The translations under genes were made by a program, and so were the position numbers. From Ravibacter sp964559125 (GTDB lineage Bacteria > Bacteroidota > Bacteroidia > Cytophagales > Spirosomataceae), in contig CAZLGW010000005.1 of the NCBI GenBank assembly GCA_964559125.1, positions 124,001 through 188,000 of the forward strand: DNA of 64,000 nucleotides, in the 5' to 3' direction. A model generated the notes under the pieces. The model was not told the DNA's origin. It searched no databases and worked only from the letters and a program-made list of their open reading frames with translations. Below are positions 8,095 through 17,334 of this stretch, piece after piece. Position 1 is the stretch's first letter. Each line of letters starts with the position of its first letter.

Positions 8095-9735
8095 TTAATT
8101 TGAAGTATTTTCTCGTATTTCTTTAAATTCGGATCCTTCTTTCCATTTGGGAAAGGTATCTTCCTTACTTAGCTGGTCGCCTATATCATATAACAATTGC
8201 ATGTCTTCAATAATTCCTGAAATATCCCAATCCGGGCTGTAATTGTCTGCCGGGGCGTGGTATTTATTCTGGTTGAATTCCTTGTGCTTCGCTTCCCCCG
8301 CTTCTAGTCCTCCGTTCCAAAGATCCGACCCGCTGTTGGTGTAAAGGGCAGGCACGCCGATTTTTGCGAAATTGAAGTGGTCCGAACGGTAATAAGTCCC
8401 GCCTGAAGGGTTTTTCTCGGGTCTCAGATAGCGCCCCTGCTTTTTGGCTGCAGCCTCTGCATATTCGTCCAGCTCCGACTGGCCCTTACCCACTACTATC
8501 ACATCTTTGGTCCGGCCGAAAGGCGTAAGAGCGTCGATGTTGATAGCGGCTACTGTTTTCAGAGGCGGGTATACCGGGTGCTTCGTGTAGTAGGCGGAAC
8601 CGAGCAGCCCCTGTTCTTCGGCGGTCACGGCCAAAAACAGGATAGAGCGCAGCGGCTTGGTTTTGCTTTGTGTAAAGGCCTTTGCTATTTCAAGAATGGC
8701 GCCAACTCCCGTAGCATTATCTACGGCTCCGTTGTAAATGGAATCGCCGTCTATTTTTTCACCGATACCCAGGTGATCCCAATGCGCCATATAGACGATG
8801 TATTCATCGCTACGCTCGGTTCCGGGCAACACGCCGAGGACATTGTGCGAAACAGATTTTGTGATAGTGTTCCTCACGGTAACGGAAGCAGACAGACCGA
8901 GCGGAACTGCCTTGAAACCTTTTTCTGAAGCTTTTTGAAAAAGCTCTGTCGACTGGCCGGCAGCCTCAAACAGTTTTTCGGCGGCTTCCATCGAAATCCA
9001 TCCCTCTACTGAAGTTCTGGGACTATCGTCTCCGGATTCCTGGAGATTGAGCTTCGGTCCCGACCAACTGCTTCTTACTACATTCCAGCCATAACTGGCC
9101 GGGCCGGTATCGTGAATGATCAGGACCCCCGCGGCCCCCTGGCGCGAAGCTTCCTCAAATTTGTAGGTCCACCTGCCGTAATAGGTCATGTTCTTTCCCC
9201 TGAAAAGCGTACTGTCCGTGTATCCCGGATCGTTTACAAGCACCACAACGGTTTTCCCTTTTACATCGAGATCTTCGTAGTCGTTCCATCCAAATTCAGG
9301 TGCTGCTATGCCATAGCCGGCAAAGATCAATTCTGAATTCTGCAGGCTGACTACCGGGTCCATACGCTGTGAGTTGAGCACGAATTCGTCCAGGTATTTT
9401 AAAGACAATGCTTTGCCTTTACCTCTTACCCGCAGATCGCCGGTTGGTTTGGAATCGATTTCTACCAGGGGAACCTCCTGGAAATAACTGTCGCCGTTTC
9501 CCGGCTTAAGGCCTAATTTGGAAAATTTGCTGCTCAGGTAGGTGATGGTTTTGCTTTCGCCGTCGGTGAAGGGCTTTCTGCCTTCCAGGGAGTCGTGCGC
9601 GAGTACGGAAACGTGACGGGTAAATTCCGAACCGTCTATCAGTACCTGGGGAGAATCAGAAGAGGTTTCTCCCTGGCAGCCGGCCAGAAAACAAGTGGTG
9701 AGAAAGGAAATTGCTATGGCTATATTATTTTTCAT
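8095..9735 (-). CDS. M28-family metallopeptidase lipoprotein with PA domain
   Basis: The 546-residue protein has a lipoprotein signal with lipobox LAGC (Cys20). A PA-like insert occupies roughly residues 130-260 and an M28 zinc aminopeptidase domain follows. Candidate zinc ligands and catalytic residues are seen in MAHWDHLG, GAVDNATGVGAI, VTAEEQGLLGS, INIDALTPFG and YRSDHFNFA. It probably trims peptides outside the cytoplasm. It lies 23 bases downstream of the S9 peptidase gene, so the two are likely co-transcribed as a peptide-degrading pair. Confidence 0.92.
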   Translation of the reverse strand: MKNNIAIAISFLTTCFLAGCQGETSSDSPQVLIDGSEFTRHVSVLAHDSLEGRKPFTDGESKTITYLSSKFSKLGLKPGNGDSYFQEVPLVEIDSKPTGDLRVRGKGKALSLKYLDEFVLNSQRMDPVVSLQNSELIFAGYGIAAPEFGWNDYEDLDVKGKTVVVLVNDPGYTDSTLFRGKNMTYYGRWTYKFEEASRQGAAGVLIIHDTGPASYGWNVVRSSWSGPKLNLQESGDDSPRTSVEGWISMEAAEKLFEAAGQSTELFQKASEKGFKAVPLGLSASVTVRNTITKSVSHNVLGVLPGTERSDEYIVYMAHWDHLGIGEKIDGDSIYNGAVDNATGVGAILEIAKAFTQSKTKPLRSILFLAVTAEEQGLLGSAYYTKHPVYPPLKTVAAINIDALTPFGRTKDVIVVGKGQSELDEYAEAAAKKQGRYLRPEKNPSGGTYYRSDHFNFAKIGVPALYTNSGSDLWNGGLEAGEAKHKEFNQNKYHAPADNYSPDWDISGIIEDMQLLYDIGDQLSKEDTFPKWKEGSEFKEIRENTSN

Positions 9736-9758
9736 GTATTATTATGGTGTTTGTAATT

Positions 9759-11672
9759 CTATTTCAAAGTATCCTCAAGCCAGCCGAAAAATTCCCGGTG
9801 CCATAAAAGCGCGTTCTGACCGGTAAGCACCCAATGGTTCTCTTCGGGCAGGTAAAGGAGCTTGCTTTTGATCCCCCTGAGCTGGGCGGCCTGGAACGCC
9901 TGCAGCCCCTGTTCGATCGGTACCCGGTAGTCTTTTCCTCCCTGTATGATGTAGATCGGCGTATCCCATTTTTCAACAAAGCTGCTGGGCGACTGGCTGA
10001 ACGACCGTTGGGCTACGGCATTGTCCTTTTCCCAGTATGCGCCACCTTTTTCCCAGTTTTCGAAGAACATCTCGTCGGTTGTCCCGTACATGCTCCTGAA
10101 ATCAAAAACGCCGTCATGAGATATAAACGATTTGAAGCGTTTGTTGTGTACGGCGGCCAGGGCAAATACTGAAAATCCGCCAAAACTGGCGCCTATGCAT
10201 CCCAGGCGATTCTTGTCTACATAGGATTCGCCTGCGACGTGATCTATCGCGCTCAGGTAATCATCGATGACCTGCCCACCCCAGTCTTTGCTTACCTGCT
10301 CATTCCACAGTGTACCGTGCCCAGGCATACCGCGGCGGTTCGGAGCCACCACTATGTACCCCTGGGAGGCGATCAGGTGAAAATTCCACCTGAAAGAATA
10401 GAACTGCGTCAACGCGGATTGAGGCCCTCCCTGGCAGTAGAGCAGGGTAGGGTATTTTTTCGAGGGGTCAAAATCAGGTGGATAGATCACCCATGTAAGC
10501 ATTTTTTTATGATCGGTCGTATTGACCCATACGCGCTTTGTGGAGATAGGTCTGACATCCTCCAGGCGCTCCCGGTTTACGTAGGTCAGCCGCTTCATGG
10601 CGCCGTTGGCAATGTTGACTGTAAACAGGTCAGGCGGGTTGCCCATATCGGCCCGGGAAACGATGAGCTGTTTGCCTGCCTGGCCTATAATAGCGTTGAC
10701 GTCGAAATCACCTTTGGTAATCTGTCTTACCGGCGGAAGCATTTTAGTCAGTCCGATATTCCTGACTTCAAAAAGCTGGATAGTGCCGTTGACCGGAGCC
10801 GTAAAATACAAATGCTGGTTGTCGTTTCCCCAGATGAAGCTCCCGACGTGGATTTCGTCGCGGTGAGCTGTAAGATTGACCTTGACGCCCTTGTTGAGTA
10901 CGACCAGGTCCTGTTTGTCCGACTCAAAACCGTCGCGCTTCATCTGGAGCCAGGCCAGGGTACCATCGAAACTGAAGGCGGGGGAAACGTCGTAACCGGG
11001 GTTATCTTCCGTCAGGTTTCGGGTAGTTCCTTTTTCAATATCATATTCATACAGATCGGTATTGGTGCTGACGGTGTAGGCTGTTCCCGCTTTCTTTTTG
11101 GTAACATAGACCACTTTTTTGCTGTCGGGACTCCAGATATAGTCTTCATCGCCTCCGAAAGGCCTCTGGGGACAGTCATACGGCTCGCCGGGCATCAGGT
11201 CTTTTGGTTCTCCGGCCTGCCCGTTTGTCAGCGGCGATAAAAACACGTGGTCGTATGTACCGTCTCTCCAGGTATCCCAATGCCGGTAGTTAAGTGAGGT
11301 ATATACATATCCATCTGATTTCGGAAGGTCGCTGTACCGGTCCTTACCCGTAATTTTCTGCAGGTGTACAGGCTTGTGGCTTAACCGGTACCGGCCGTCG
11401 GGCGAAGTGTTTTTATCGGCGACCAGCGATCCGGGGTCTTCGATCTCTGTGGCCATTCCACCTGTAACGGGTACGGAATAATACTTCCTGCTCATTTTAT
11501 TTTCAGCCATATCGGGCAGGGCGACAGCGTATACTACCGATTTCCCATCCTTGCTTATTCCCAGGCCGGTCACCCGGCCTAAACTCCACAGTTTTTCGGG
11601 GGTCATAAGGGACTGACCGAAAAAAGGTATGGAAAGAAAAATGAGATAAGCCAGTATAAATGCTTTTTTCAT
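9759..11672 (-). CDS. S9-family (prolyl oligopeptidase-like) secreted peptidase
   Basis: The 637-residue protein has an N-terminal signal peptide ending near FFGQ, a WD40/PD40-like beta-propeller (about 25-370) and a C-terminal alpha/beta-hydrolase domain. The catalytic triad is visible: Ser near 496 in GASFGG, Asp near 581 in GGKDYRVP and His near 613 in EENHW. Such enzymes release dipeptides or acylated residues from short peptides. It begins the operon with the M28 peptidase. Confidence 0.93.
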   Translation of the reverse strand: MKKAFILAYLIFLSIPFFGQSLMTPEKLWSLGRVTGLGISKDGKSVVYAVALPDMAENKMSRKYYSVPVTGGMATEIEDPGSLVADKNTSPDGRYRLSHKPVHLQKITGKDRYSDLPKSDGYVYTSLNYRHWDTWRDGTYDHVFLSPLTNGQAGEPKDLMPGEPYDCPQRPFGGDEDYIWSPDSKKVVYVTKKKAGTAYTVSTNTDLYEYDIEKGTTRNLTEDNPGYDVSPAFSFDGTLAWLQMKRDGFESDKQDLVVLNKGVKVNLTAHRDEIHVGSFIWGNDNQHLYFTAPVNGTIQLFEVRNIGLTKMLPPVRQITKGDFDVNAIIGQAGKQLIVSRADMGNPPDLFTVNIANGAMKRLTYVNRERLEDVRPISTKRVWVNTTDHKKMLTWVIYPPDFDPSKKYPTLLYCQGGPQSALTQFYSFRWNFHLIASQGYIVVAPNRRGMPGHGTLWNEQVSKDWGGQVIDDYLSAIDHVAGESYVDKNRLGCIGASFGGFSVFALAAVHNKRFKSFISHDGVFDFRSMYGTTDEMFFENWEKGGAYWEKDNAVAQRSFSQSPSSFVEKWDTPIYIIQGGKDYRVPIEQGLQAFQAAQLRGIKSKLLYLPEENHWVLTGQNALLWHREFFGWLEDTLK

Positions 11673-11751
11673 AATGGGGTGTAATTTGTTGATATTGATG
11701 TGTTTTAACCCGCCGGGAGGAAATTCATTACAGTCGGCGAAGGTTAAAACT

Positions 11752-11759
11752 CAAACATA
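11752..11759 (-). promoter_or_regulatory. Candidate -7 element for the S9/M28 peptidase operon
   Basis: TATGTTTG on the minus strand fits TAnnTTTG and lies about 80 bases upstream of the S9 start. The -33 region is a T-rich stretch rather than a clean TTG. The 201-base gap 11673-11873 separates this gene from the divergent catabolic island. Confidence 0.45.
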
Positions 11760-11951
11760 CAAATTCTGTTGCGAAAAAAATAGCACCCTTAAATGAAAAG
11801 GGAGGGGACCCATCGGCTATGTTCGGAGTATTTAAACAGGCGGGGCCGGCAACATGGACTTACCCGGAAGTAGTTGGTCAATGATATCAGACCGGTTAAG
11901 GGTAAAGTGATGAAAATTTCGTTTTTATTGAAAACTCTTAGTAACGTTATT

Positions 11952-13340
11952 ATGTCTATCGGAATTAAAAATTATCTGGCTGCAATAGCATGTGCAGCTA
12001 TCCTGTTACCGGTGTTGAATCTTTCGGGTGTACAGGCTCAGAAAAAGGAAACCGGCTGGGTTTCTCTCTTTAACGGGAAAGATCTTAAAGGCTGGAAGCA
12101 GCTCAACGGCGAGGCAAAGTATGAAGTGAAGGACGGAGCTATCGTGGGGACCTCTGTGTTTAAAACCCCCAATTCGTTCCTTACGACAGAGAAGGACTAC
12201 GGCGACTTTATCTTTGAATGTGAGGTGCAGGTAGACGATAAGCTGAATTCAGGGATACAGTTCCGCAGCCTTTCGAAGCCAGATTATCGCGATGGGAGAG
12301 TACATGGCTACCAGTGTGAGATAGATCCTTCCGACAGAGCATGGTCAGGAGGGATTTATGACGAAGCCAGGAGAGGCTGGCTCTATCCCCTCGATGGAAA
12401 CCAGGAGGGCAGGAAAGCATTTAAGCGCAACGCCTGGAACCACTACAGGATAGAAGCGATCGGCAATACTATCCGGACATTTGTAAACGGGATACAGACG
12501 GCGCACCTGATCGACGATCTTACGCCGAGCGGGTTTATCTGCCTGCAGGTGCATTCTATTCCGAAGCAGGAGCTGGAAGGAACCCAGGTGAAGTGGAGGA
12601 ATATCAGGATCAAAACGACAAACCTTCAGCCCAGGCCGGTTAAGAAAACGATCCATATCGTCAATCTTATCCCCAATACCTTGTCTGACGTAGAGAAAGA
12701 CCAGGGGTTCAAGCTTCTTTTTGACGGGAAAGACGGGAGCCAATGGAAAGGATACAGGCAGGACGGTCTGCCTGAGGGACGGTGGGATTTCAAGGACGGG
12801 GCCATCACAATTGCTAAAAAAACGGAAGACAGCAAGGGTGGGGGAGACCTGATTACCAGGGAGAAATTCGGACCGGTTTTCGATTTTAAATTCGAGTTTA
12901 AACTTACCGAGGGTGCCAACAGCGGGGTTAAATATTTCATCGAGGAAAGGGAGGACAAAAAGTCGGGGCTCGGGCCTGAATACCAGGTCCTGGATGACGA
13001 AAAGCACCCGGATGCGAAGAACGGCATTGCCGGCAACCGGACGCTGGCCTCTCTTTATGACCTGATCCCGGCCGAGAAGCCTAAGAACAGCCTTAAGCCG
13101 GTAGGAGAGTGGAATTCAGGCCGTATAGTAGCCTTGCCAGACGGAACCGTGCAGCATTTCCTGAACGAGCAGAAGGTAGTGGAATACAAACGTGGAGACG
13201 CTGCCTGGAAAGAGGTTGTTGCCCGCTCTAAATTCAAGGATGAGAAGGGTTTCGGGATGGCGCCTGCCGGGCATTTACTGCTGCAGGACCACAGCGACCA
13301 GGTGTCTTTCCGGAGCCTTAGGGTTAAGCAGGGAAATTGA
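11952..13340 (+). CDS. Exported protein with two DUF1080 (3-keto-glycoside hydrolase-type) domains
   Basis: Two DUF1080 (PF06439) domains lie in tandem. The first has WVSLFNGKDLKGWKQ and NSGIQFRS (from about residue 35); the second has FKLLFDGKDGSQWKGY and NSGVKYFIEE (from about 250). The fold is concanavalin-like, and Pfam names the family 3-keto-disaccharide hydrolase because some members cleave 3-keto-glycosides. A signal peptide ending VQAQ places it in the periplasm. The ATG at 11952 gives a compact signal; ATGs at 11910 (better upstream purines) and 11874 are alternatives. It heads a three-gene group with the oxidoreductase and PmoA-like genes. Confidence 0.85.
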   Translation: MSIGIKNYLAAIACAAILLPVLNLSGVQAQKKETGWVSLFNGKDLKGWKQLNGEAKYEVKDGAIVGTSVFKTPNSFLTTEKDYGDFIFECEVQVDDKLNSGIQFRSLSKPDYRDGRVHGYQCEIDPSDRAWSGGIYDEARRGWLYPLDGNQEGRKAFKRNAWNHYRIEAIGNTIRTFVNGIQTAHLIDDLTPSGFICLQVHSIPKQELEGTQVKWRNIRIKTTNLQPRPVKKTIHIVNLIPNTLSDVEKDQGFKLLFDGKDGSQWKGYRQDGLPEGRWDFKDGAITIAKKTEDSKGGGDLITREKFGPVFDFKFEFKLTEGANSGVKYFIEEREDKKSGLGPEYQVLDDEKHPDAKNGIAGNRTLASLYDLIPAEKPKNSLKPVGEWNSGRIVALPDGTVQHFLNEQKVVEYKRGDAAWKEVVARSKFKDEKGFGMAPAGHLLLQDHSDQVSFRSLRVKQGN

Positions 13341-13392
13341 AAGAAAAGAGACTTAGCAGATCAATCATTATTCAATACCGTAACCTAATAAA

Positions 13393-14733
13393 ATGAGTAA
13401 CAGAAGAGATTTTCTTAAAAAAGCCGGTTTGGCTACTGCCGGTTTCGCGCTGGGAACCAACGCGATGAATGCAGCGAGTTATCGCCGGATACTGGGCTCT
13501 AACGATCGCGTTCGTGTCGGGATCGTAGGGTTTTCCGACCGTTTCCGCAGCTCGCTGGCGCCGAGTATGATGAACCATGCCCAAAAGCTCAACTTCGAGT
13601 TTATGGGTGTATCTGATCTGTGGAATCGTCGTCGCGACGAGGCTGAGAAGTATATGACCTCAAAAGGCTGGGCCGCACCGAATTTCGTAAAAGCGCGTAA
13701 TAACGAAGAGCTTTATGCCCGTAAGGATGTGGATGCGGTCATTATCAGTACGGCCGATTTCCAGCATGCCCTGCATTGTGCGGAAGCAGTCAACTCCGGA
13801 AGGGATGTGTATGTGGAAAAGCCATTTGCAGAGTCGCTGGAGGACGCGAAAGTGGCTTTGGCGGCGGTACAGAAGACTAAGAAAATTGTCCAGGTAGGCT
13901 CTCAGAGACGAAGTGCTCCCAATTACTGGGCTGCCTATGATTTTATTAAATCCGGGAAATTCGGCGATATCACCACTGTCGAAATGACATGGAATGTAAA
14001 CCAGCCCGGCCGCTGGCGGAGGCCTCAACTGGTGGCGGAGATACGCGAGCAGGATACAGACTGGAGCCGCTTCCTGATGAACCGGCCGAAAGTAGCCTGG
14101 AATCCACGTTTCTACCTCGAATACCGGTTATTTTACCCCTACTCCTCAGGGATTCCCGGGCAGTGGATGGCTCACCAGATCGATACCGTACACTGGTTTA
14201 CAGGCCTGGAAGCGCCGCGCAGCGTAGTAGCCAACGGAGGAGTTTATACCTGGAAAGACGGCAGGACCAATGCCGATACCTTTACGGCGGTCTTCGAGTA
14301 CGGTCCGTTTGATGATAAAAGCAAAGGCTTCCAGGTAATTTATTCTTCCCGGTTTAACAACGAAGCCGGAGGCGTTAAAGAGTATTATTTCTCTAACGGG
14401 GGAATGATCAACCTGGATACCAACGAAATTACTCCTACCGGAGGGCTCCAGGAAAAGAATGCGAAATCAATGGGGATGTCGGCCAATCTCCTTCCTGTAC
14501 AAGAGCTGAAAGCCCAGGTAAAAATGGAAACCGAAGCCAATACAGGCGCAGATTCCATGACGTCGCTCCACATGCTTAACTGGATGGAATGCGTACGCAG
14601 CCGCAAGGAGCCGAACGCTCCGGCCAGCGCAGGTTTTAATCACTCGGTGGCTAACATCATGTCTACGCAGGCATTGCATACGGGCAAAAGGGTGAGCTGG
14701 GATCCGAAGAAAAAGGCGATAGTCCTTAGCTAA
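13393..14733 (+). CDS. Tat-exported Gfo/Idh/MocA-family oxidoreductase
   Basis: The 446-residue protein has a twin-arginine signal (SNRRDFLKKAGLATAGFALG). A Rossmann NAD(P)-binding domain follows (VRVGIVGFSDRFRS, then the EKPFAES motif carrying the catalytic Lys), and then the C-terminal sugar-binding domain. Family members oxidise or reduce sugar hydroxyls, often at C3, with tightly bound NAD(H). The Tat signal fits export of a folded, cofactor-loaded enzyme. It lies between a DUF1080 protein and a PmoA-like protein, a trio that suggests keto-sugar chemistry in the periplasm; the substrate is unknown. Confidence 0.9.
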   Translation: MSNRRDFLKKAGLATAGFALGTNAMNAASYRRILGSNDRVRVGIVGFSDRFRSSLAPSMMNHAQKLNFEFMGVSDLWNRRRDEAEKYMTSKGWAAPNFVKARNNEELYARKDVDAVIISTADFQHALHCAEAVNSGRDVYVEKPFAESLEDAKVALAAVQKTKKIVQVGSQRRSAPNYWAAYDFIKSGKFGDITTVEMTWNVNQPGRWRRPQLVAEIREQDTDWSRFLMNRPKVAWNPRFYLEYRLFYPYSSGIPGQWMAHQIDTVHWFTGLEAPRSVVANGGVYTWKDGRTNADTFTAVFEYGPFDDKSKGFQVIYSSRFNNEAGGVKEYYFSNGGMINLDTNEITPTGGLQEKNAKSMGMSANLLPVQELKAQVKMETEANTGADSMTSLHMLNWMECVRSRKEPNAPASAGFNHSVANIMSTQALHTGKRVSWDPKKKAIVLS

Positions 14734-14745
14734 AAAACAATAGAC

Positions 14746-15798
14746 ATGAGATGTTTCTTAACCATATCCCTGCTCTTTGTGGCAGGGATATGTCTTTCAC
14801 AGAAGGGCAATGTGAGCAGCCTGATCAGTGTAAGACATGTGGGTTCCGACAACAAAGTAGAAGTGAAGATAGACGGCAAACCGTTTACAAGTTACTACTT
14901 TCCCGGACCTCACCTGATAAAGAAGCCGGTCCTGTACCCGGTATATTCGCCTGGTGGGAGCCTGGTGACACGGGGCTGGCCGCTCGACCCCCGTCCGGGC
15001 GAGCGGGTCGATCATCCGCATCACATCGGCATCTGGTTTAACTATGAGGATGTGGAGGGAAATGATTTCTGGAACAACTCGATACAGGTAAACAGGCCGG
15101 AGAAAAAGTTCGGCACCATCCTGAATACGAAAATAATTAGCACCCAAAGCGGCACGGAGAGAGGAACACTGACCGCTGCCAGCGATTGGGTTGATCACAG
15201 CGGAAAGCTTCTGCTTGTTGATACTACCCATATTGTTTTTCAAACAAAAGGAAGATCGGTCTATGTTATAGACTATGAAGTCAGGCTTAATGCCCCGGAT
15301 CAGGATGTCCTTTTTAAGGACGTGAAAGACGGGATGTTTGCCATTCGTATGGCCCGTGAGCTGGAATTGAAATATAAGGATCCGCAGCTTCTGACCGGGA
15401 AGGACGGAAAGGCAATGAAAGAGAAAACAGTGGATAATGACAGGGTATCGGGTTCTTATTTTAATAAGGAAGGAATAAAAGATGACGATGCATGGGGCAA
15501 GCGGTCTGCGTGGTGTGCTATGACGGGAAGTATAGGGAAGGAAGATGTTACGGTAGCGATTATGGATCACCCGGGCAACTTTGGCTACCTGGAGGGAAGC
15601 TGGCACGCCAGGGGGTATGGTCTTTTTGCGCTGAATTCCATAGCAAGGAAAGCATTCGACAAGGAGCAGCCTCCTTTGGAGTTCAGTATCCGCCGTGGAG
15701 AGTCGGCACAGTTCAGGTTCCGGGTGGTGGTGGCATCGGAGAAGCTGGGGAATGCGCAGCTTGATGAGTTGCAGCGGGAGTTTGCTTTGGAGAAGTGA
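14746..15798 (+). CDS. Exported PmoA-like / DUF6807 family protein
   Basis: The 350-residue protein has a signal peptide (ISLLFVAGICLSQ). The core carries the conserved HPHHIGIWFNYEDVEGNDFW segment (about residues 90-110) and a C-terminal beta-rich part. It matches the family annotated PmoA (named for a supposed methane-oxygenase link) or DUF6807, whose reaction is unknown. Genes of this family often sit beside Gfo/Idh/MocA and DUF1080 genes, as here: it starts 12 bases after the oxidoreductase. There is nothing to suggest methane oxidation in this window. Confidence 0.8.
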   Translation: MRCFLTISLLFVAGICLSQKGNVSSLISVRHVGSDNKVEVKIDGKPFTSYYFPGPHLIKKPVLYPVYSPGGSLVTRGWPLDPRPGERVDHPHHIGIWFNYEDVEGNDFWNNSIQVNRPEKKFGTILNTKIISTQSGTERGTLTAASDWVDHSGKLLLVDTTHIVFQTKGRSVYVIDYEVRLNAPDQDVLFKDVKDGMFAIRMARELELKYKDPQLLTGKDGKAMKEKTVDNDRVSGSYFNKEGIKDDDAWGKRSAWCAMTGSIGKEDVTVAIMDHPGNFGYLEGSWHARGYGLFALNSIARKAFDKEQPPLEFSIRRGESAQFRFRVVVASEKLGNAQLDELQREFALEK

Positions 15799-15820
15799 GG
15801 CGCTGAAGGGGGGAGAGGTA

Positions 15821-15858
15821 CACAGAGGGCCACAGAGGGGGGAAGGAGGACCACAGAG
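15821..15858. repeat. Short G-rich direct repeats (CACAGAG units)
   Basis: CACAGAGG occurs at 15821 and 15831 and CACAGAG at 15852, within a purine-rich stretch just after the PmoA-like gene. It looks like a minor intergenic repeat. No gene is seen in the 233-base gap 15799-16031. Confidence 0.5.
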
Positions 15859-15961
15859 AAGGGGCTTGAGCGTAGAGAAGCCTGTCGCCTGGAGAATTTG
15901 CGCCTGAACGGTGGATAGGCGGGAATGATTTATATGGCATATAAAAGATGTTATTGTCTTT

Positions 15962-15969
15962 TATTTTTG
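15962..15969 (+). promoter_or_regulatory. Candidate -7 element for the di-haem peroxidase gene
   Basis: TATTTTTG fits TAnnTTTG and is 62 bases upstream of the start at 16032. No convincing TTG at the right distance was seen. Confidence 0.35.
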
Positions 15970-16031
15970 CGGCCGGTTTTTTAGATTTGTCAATTCTCTG
16001 GAAAAAACAGAACTAATTACAGCCGGATAAG

Positions 16032-17222
16032 ATGAGATCAGCGCACTGCCGCCTAATATTAGTGGTGACAGCAGTTATTTTCCTTTTTCAGTGGGCCTGT
16101 ACTCAGGAGCGGAAGCCTGCCGGGAAAAAGAAGAAAAAGGTCACCGAGACGATCGCTGTGCTGGGTGCGCTCCCGCTGGAGGTGATCCACCCGCCTGATA
16201 ATCCTGCGACACCCGAAAAAACTGAACTGGGGAGGCTGCTGTTTTTTGACCCCATATTGTCCGGGAATAAGGATGTAGCCTGTGCAACCTGTCATCAGCC
16301 TGACTTTGGATATGCCGAATTCCTCGAAACGTCGATCGGTGTTAACGGTAGGGGAACAGGGAGCAAAAGACGGTTTCGGGAACCTAACAATATTCCTTTC
16401 ACAAAGAGAAATTCCCAGTCGGTATTAAATGCGGCTTTTAACGGTATTGCCAATTCAGGACATTACGATCCGGCTTCGGCCCCTATGTTCTGGGATTTGC
16501 GTGCGAAGGGGTTGGAGGAGCAGGCGCTTTTCCCGATCAGGACTCTGGAAGAGATGCGGGGGCATGATTTCGCCGAGGAAGAGATAGTTGGAGAAGTTGT
16601 ACGGAGGCTGGCAGAGATAAAGGAGTATGTCATGCTGTTTGAAAACGCATTTCCCGGAGAAAAGCAGCCTGTGACCGCCGAAAATGTGGCCAAGGCGATT
16701 GCATCTTTCGAGAGGACCCTGGTAGGGGGCAATACGAGGTTCGACCAATATATGAGAGGTGATAGCAGCGCCCTTTCTACAAGCGAAAAAGACGGCCTGA
16801 ACCTTTTTCTCACTTCCGGATGCGCTAAGTGTCACAGCGGGCCGATGTTTTCAGATTTTAAGCTGCATGCCCTGGGCGCCCCCGATTCAGAAAATCATAA
16901 AGATCCCGATACAGGGGCTGATCATGATTTTACTTTCCGTACCCCGACTCTAAGGAATTTGCGCTATACGGCGCCCTATATGCACAGCGGAAAATTTACC
17001 ACCCTGAAGCAGGTAATGGAGTTTTACGAAGATATAGCCGGCGGGAAGCTCCGGAACCCCCATATCAGGCCGGAGCAGATGGACGAACTTGTTAAAGAGA
17101 TGACCGTAAACTTCAAGGATATTTCGAGGATCATCGAATTTATGAATGTCCTGAACGATGATTCATTCGAAAAAACGACTCCTGAGAGAGTACCGAGCGG
17201 CCTTCCGCCGGGAGGGTTTTGA
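16032..17222 (+). CDS. Di-haem cytochrome c peroxidase (CcpA/MauG family)
   Basis: The 396-residue protein has a probable lipoprotein signal (FLFQWAC) and two c-type haem sites: CATCH at about residue 84 and CAKCH at about 264. It follows the bacterial cytochrome c peroxidase/MauG architecture (ELGRLLFFDPILSGN, RTPTLRNLRYTAPYMHSGK with the distal Met/His region, FTTLKQVMEFY). It reduces hydrogen peroxide in the periplasm using cytochrome electrons, or in MauG-like members oxidises a partner protein. It sits among exported oxidoreductases and could handle peroxide from FAD enzymes nearby, which is inference. Confidence 0.92.
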   Translation: MRSAHCRLILVVTAVIFLFQWACTQERKPAGKKKKKVTETIAVLGALPLEVIHPPDNPATPEKTELGRLLFFDPILSGNKDVACATCHQPDFGYAEFLETSIGVNGRGTGSKRRFREPNNIPFTKRNSQSVLNAAFNGIANSGHYDPASAPMFWDLRAKGLEEQALFPIRTLEEMRGHDFAEEEIVGEVVRRLAEIKEYVMLFENAFPGEKQPVTAENVAKAIASFERTLVGGNTRFDQYMRGDSSALSTSEKDGLNLFLTSGCAKCHSGPMFSDFKLHALGAPDSENHKDPDTGADHDFTFRTPTLRNLRYTAPYMHSGKFTTLKQVMEFYEDIAGGKLRNPHIRPEQMDELVKEMTVNFKDISRIIEFMNVLNDDSFEKTTPERVPSGLPPGGF

Positions 17223-17301
17223 AGAGCTTAATGTAATTTTCCGGTAAAATTATAGCATGTTTTCTTGCATTTGAGCATCATTGTATTTAATATTGTAGGA
17301 C

Positions 17302-17323
17302 ATATACCATATTTAGGATATAT
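17302..17323. promoter_or_regulatory. Imperfect AT-rich inverted repeat upstream of the GntR gene
   Basis: ATATACC at 17302-17308 faces GGATATAT at 17316-17323 within 33 bases of the GntR start. A spaced palindrome there could be an autoregulatory operator. The arms match imperfectly and the region is AT-rich, so this is weak. Confidence 0.25.
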
Positions 17324-17334
17324 ACTATTTAGAA

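Noticed and set aside
10239..11240. A 333-codon open frame on the plus strand
   Set aside because: It lies wholly antisense to the S9 peptidase, whose propeller and catalytic triad are clear. The product has no recognisable domain.
14746..15798. Link to methane oxidation suggested by the PmoA family name
   Set aside because: The protein is a soluble exported beta-rich protein of the DUF6807 type with no partner monooxygenase subunits nearby. The name is historical.
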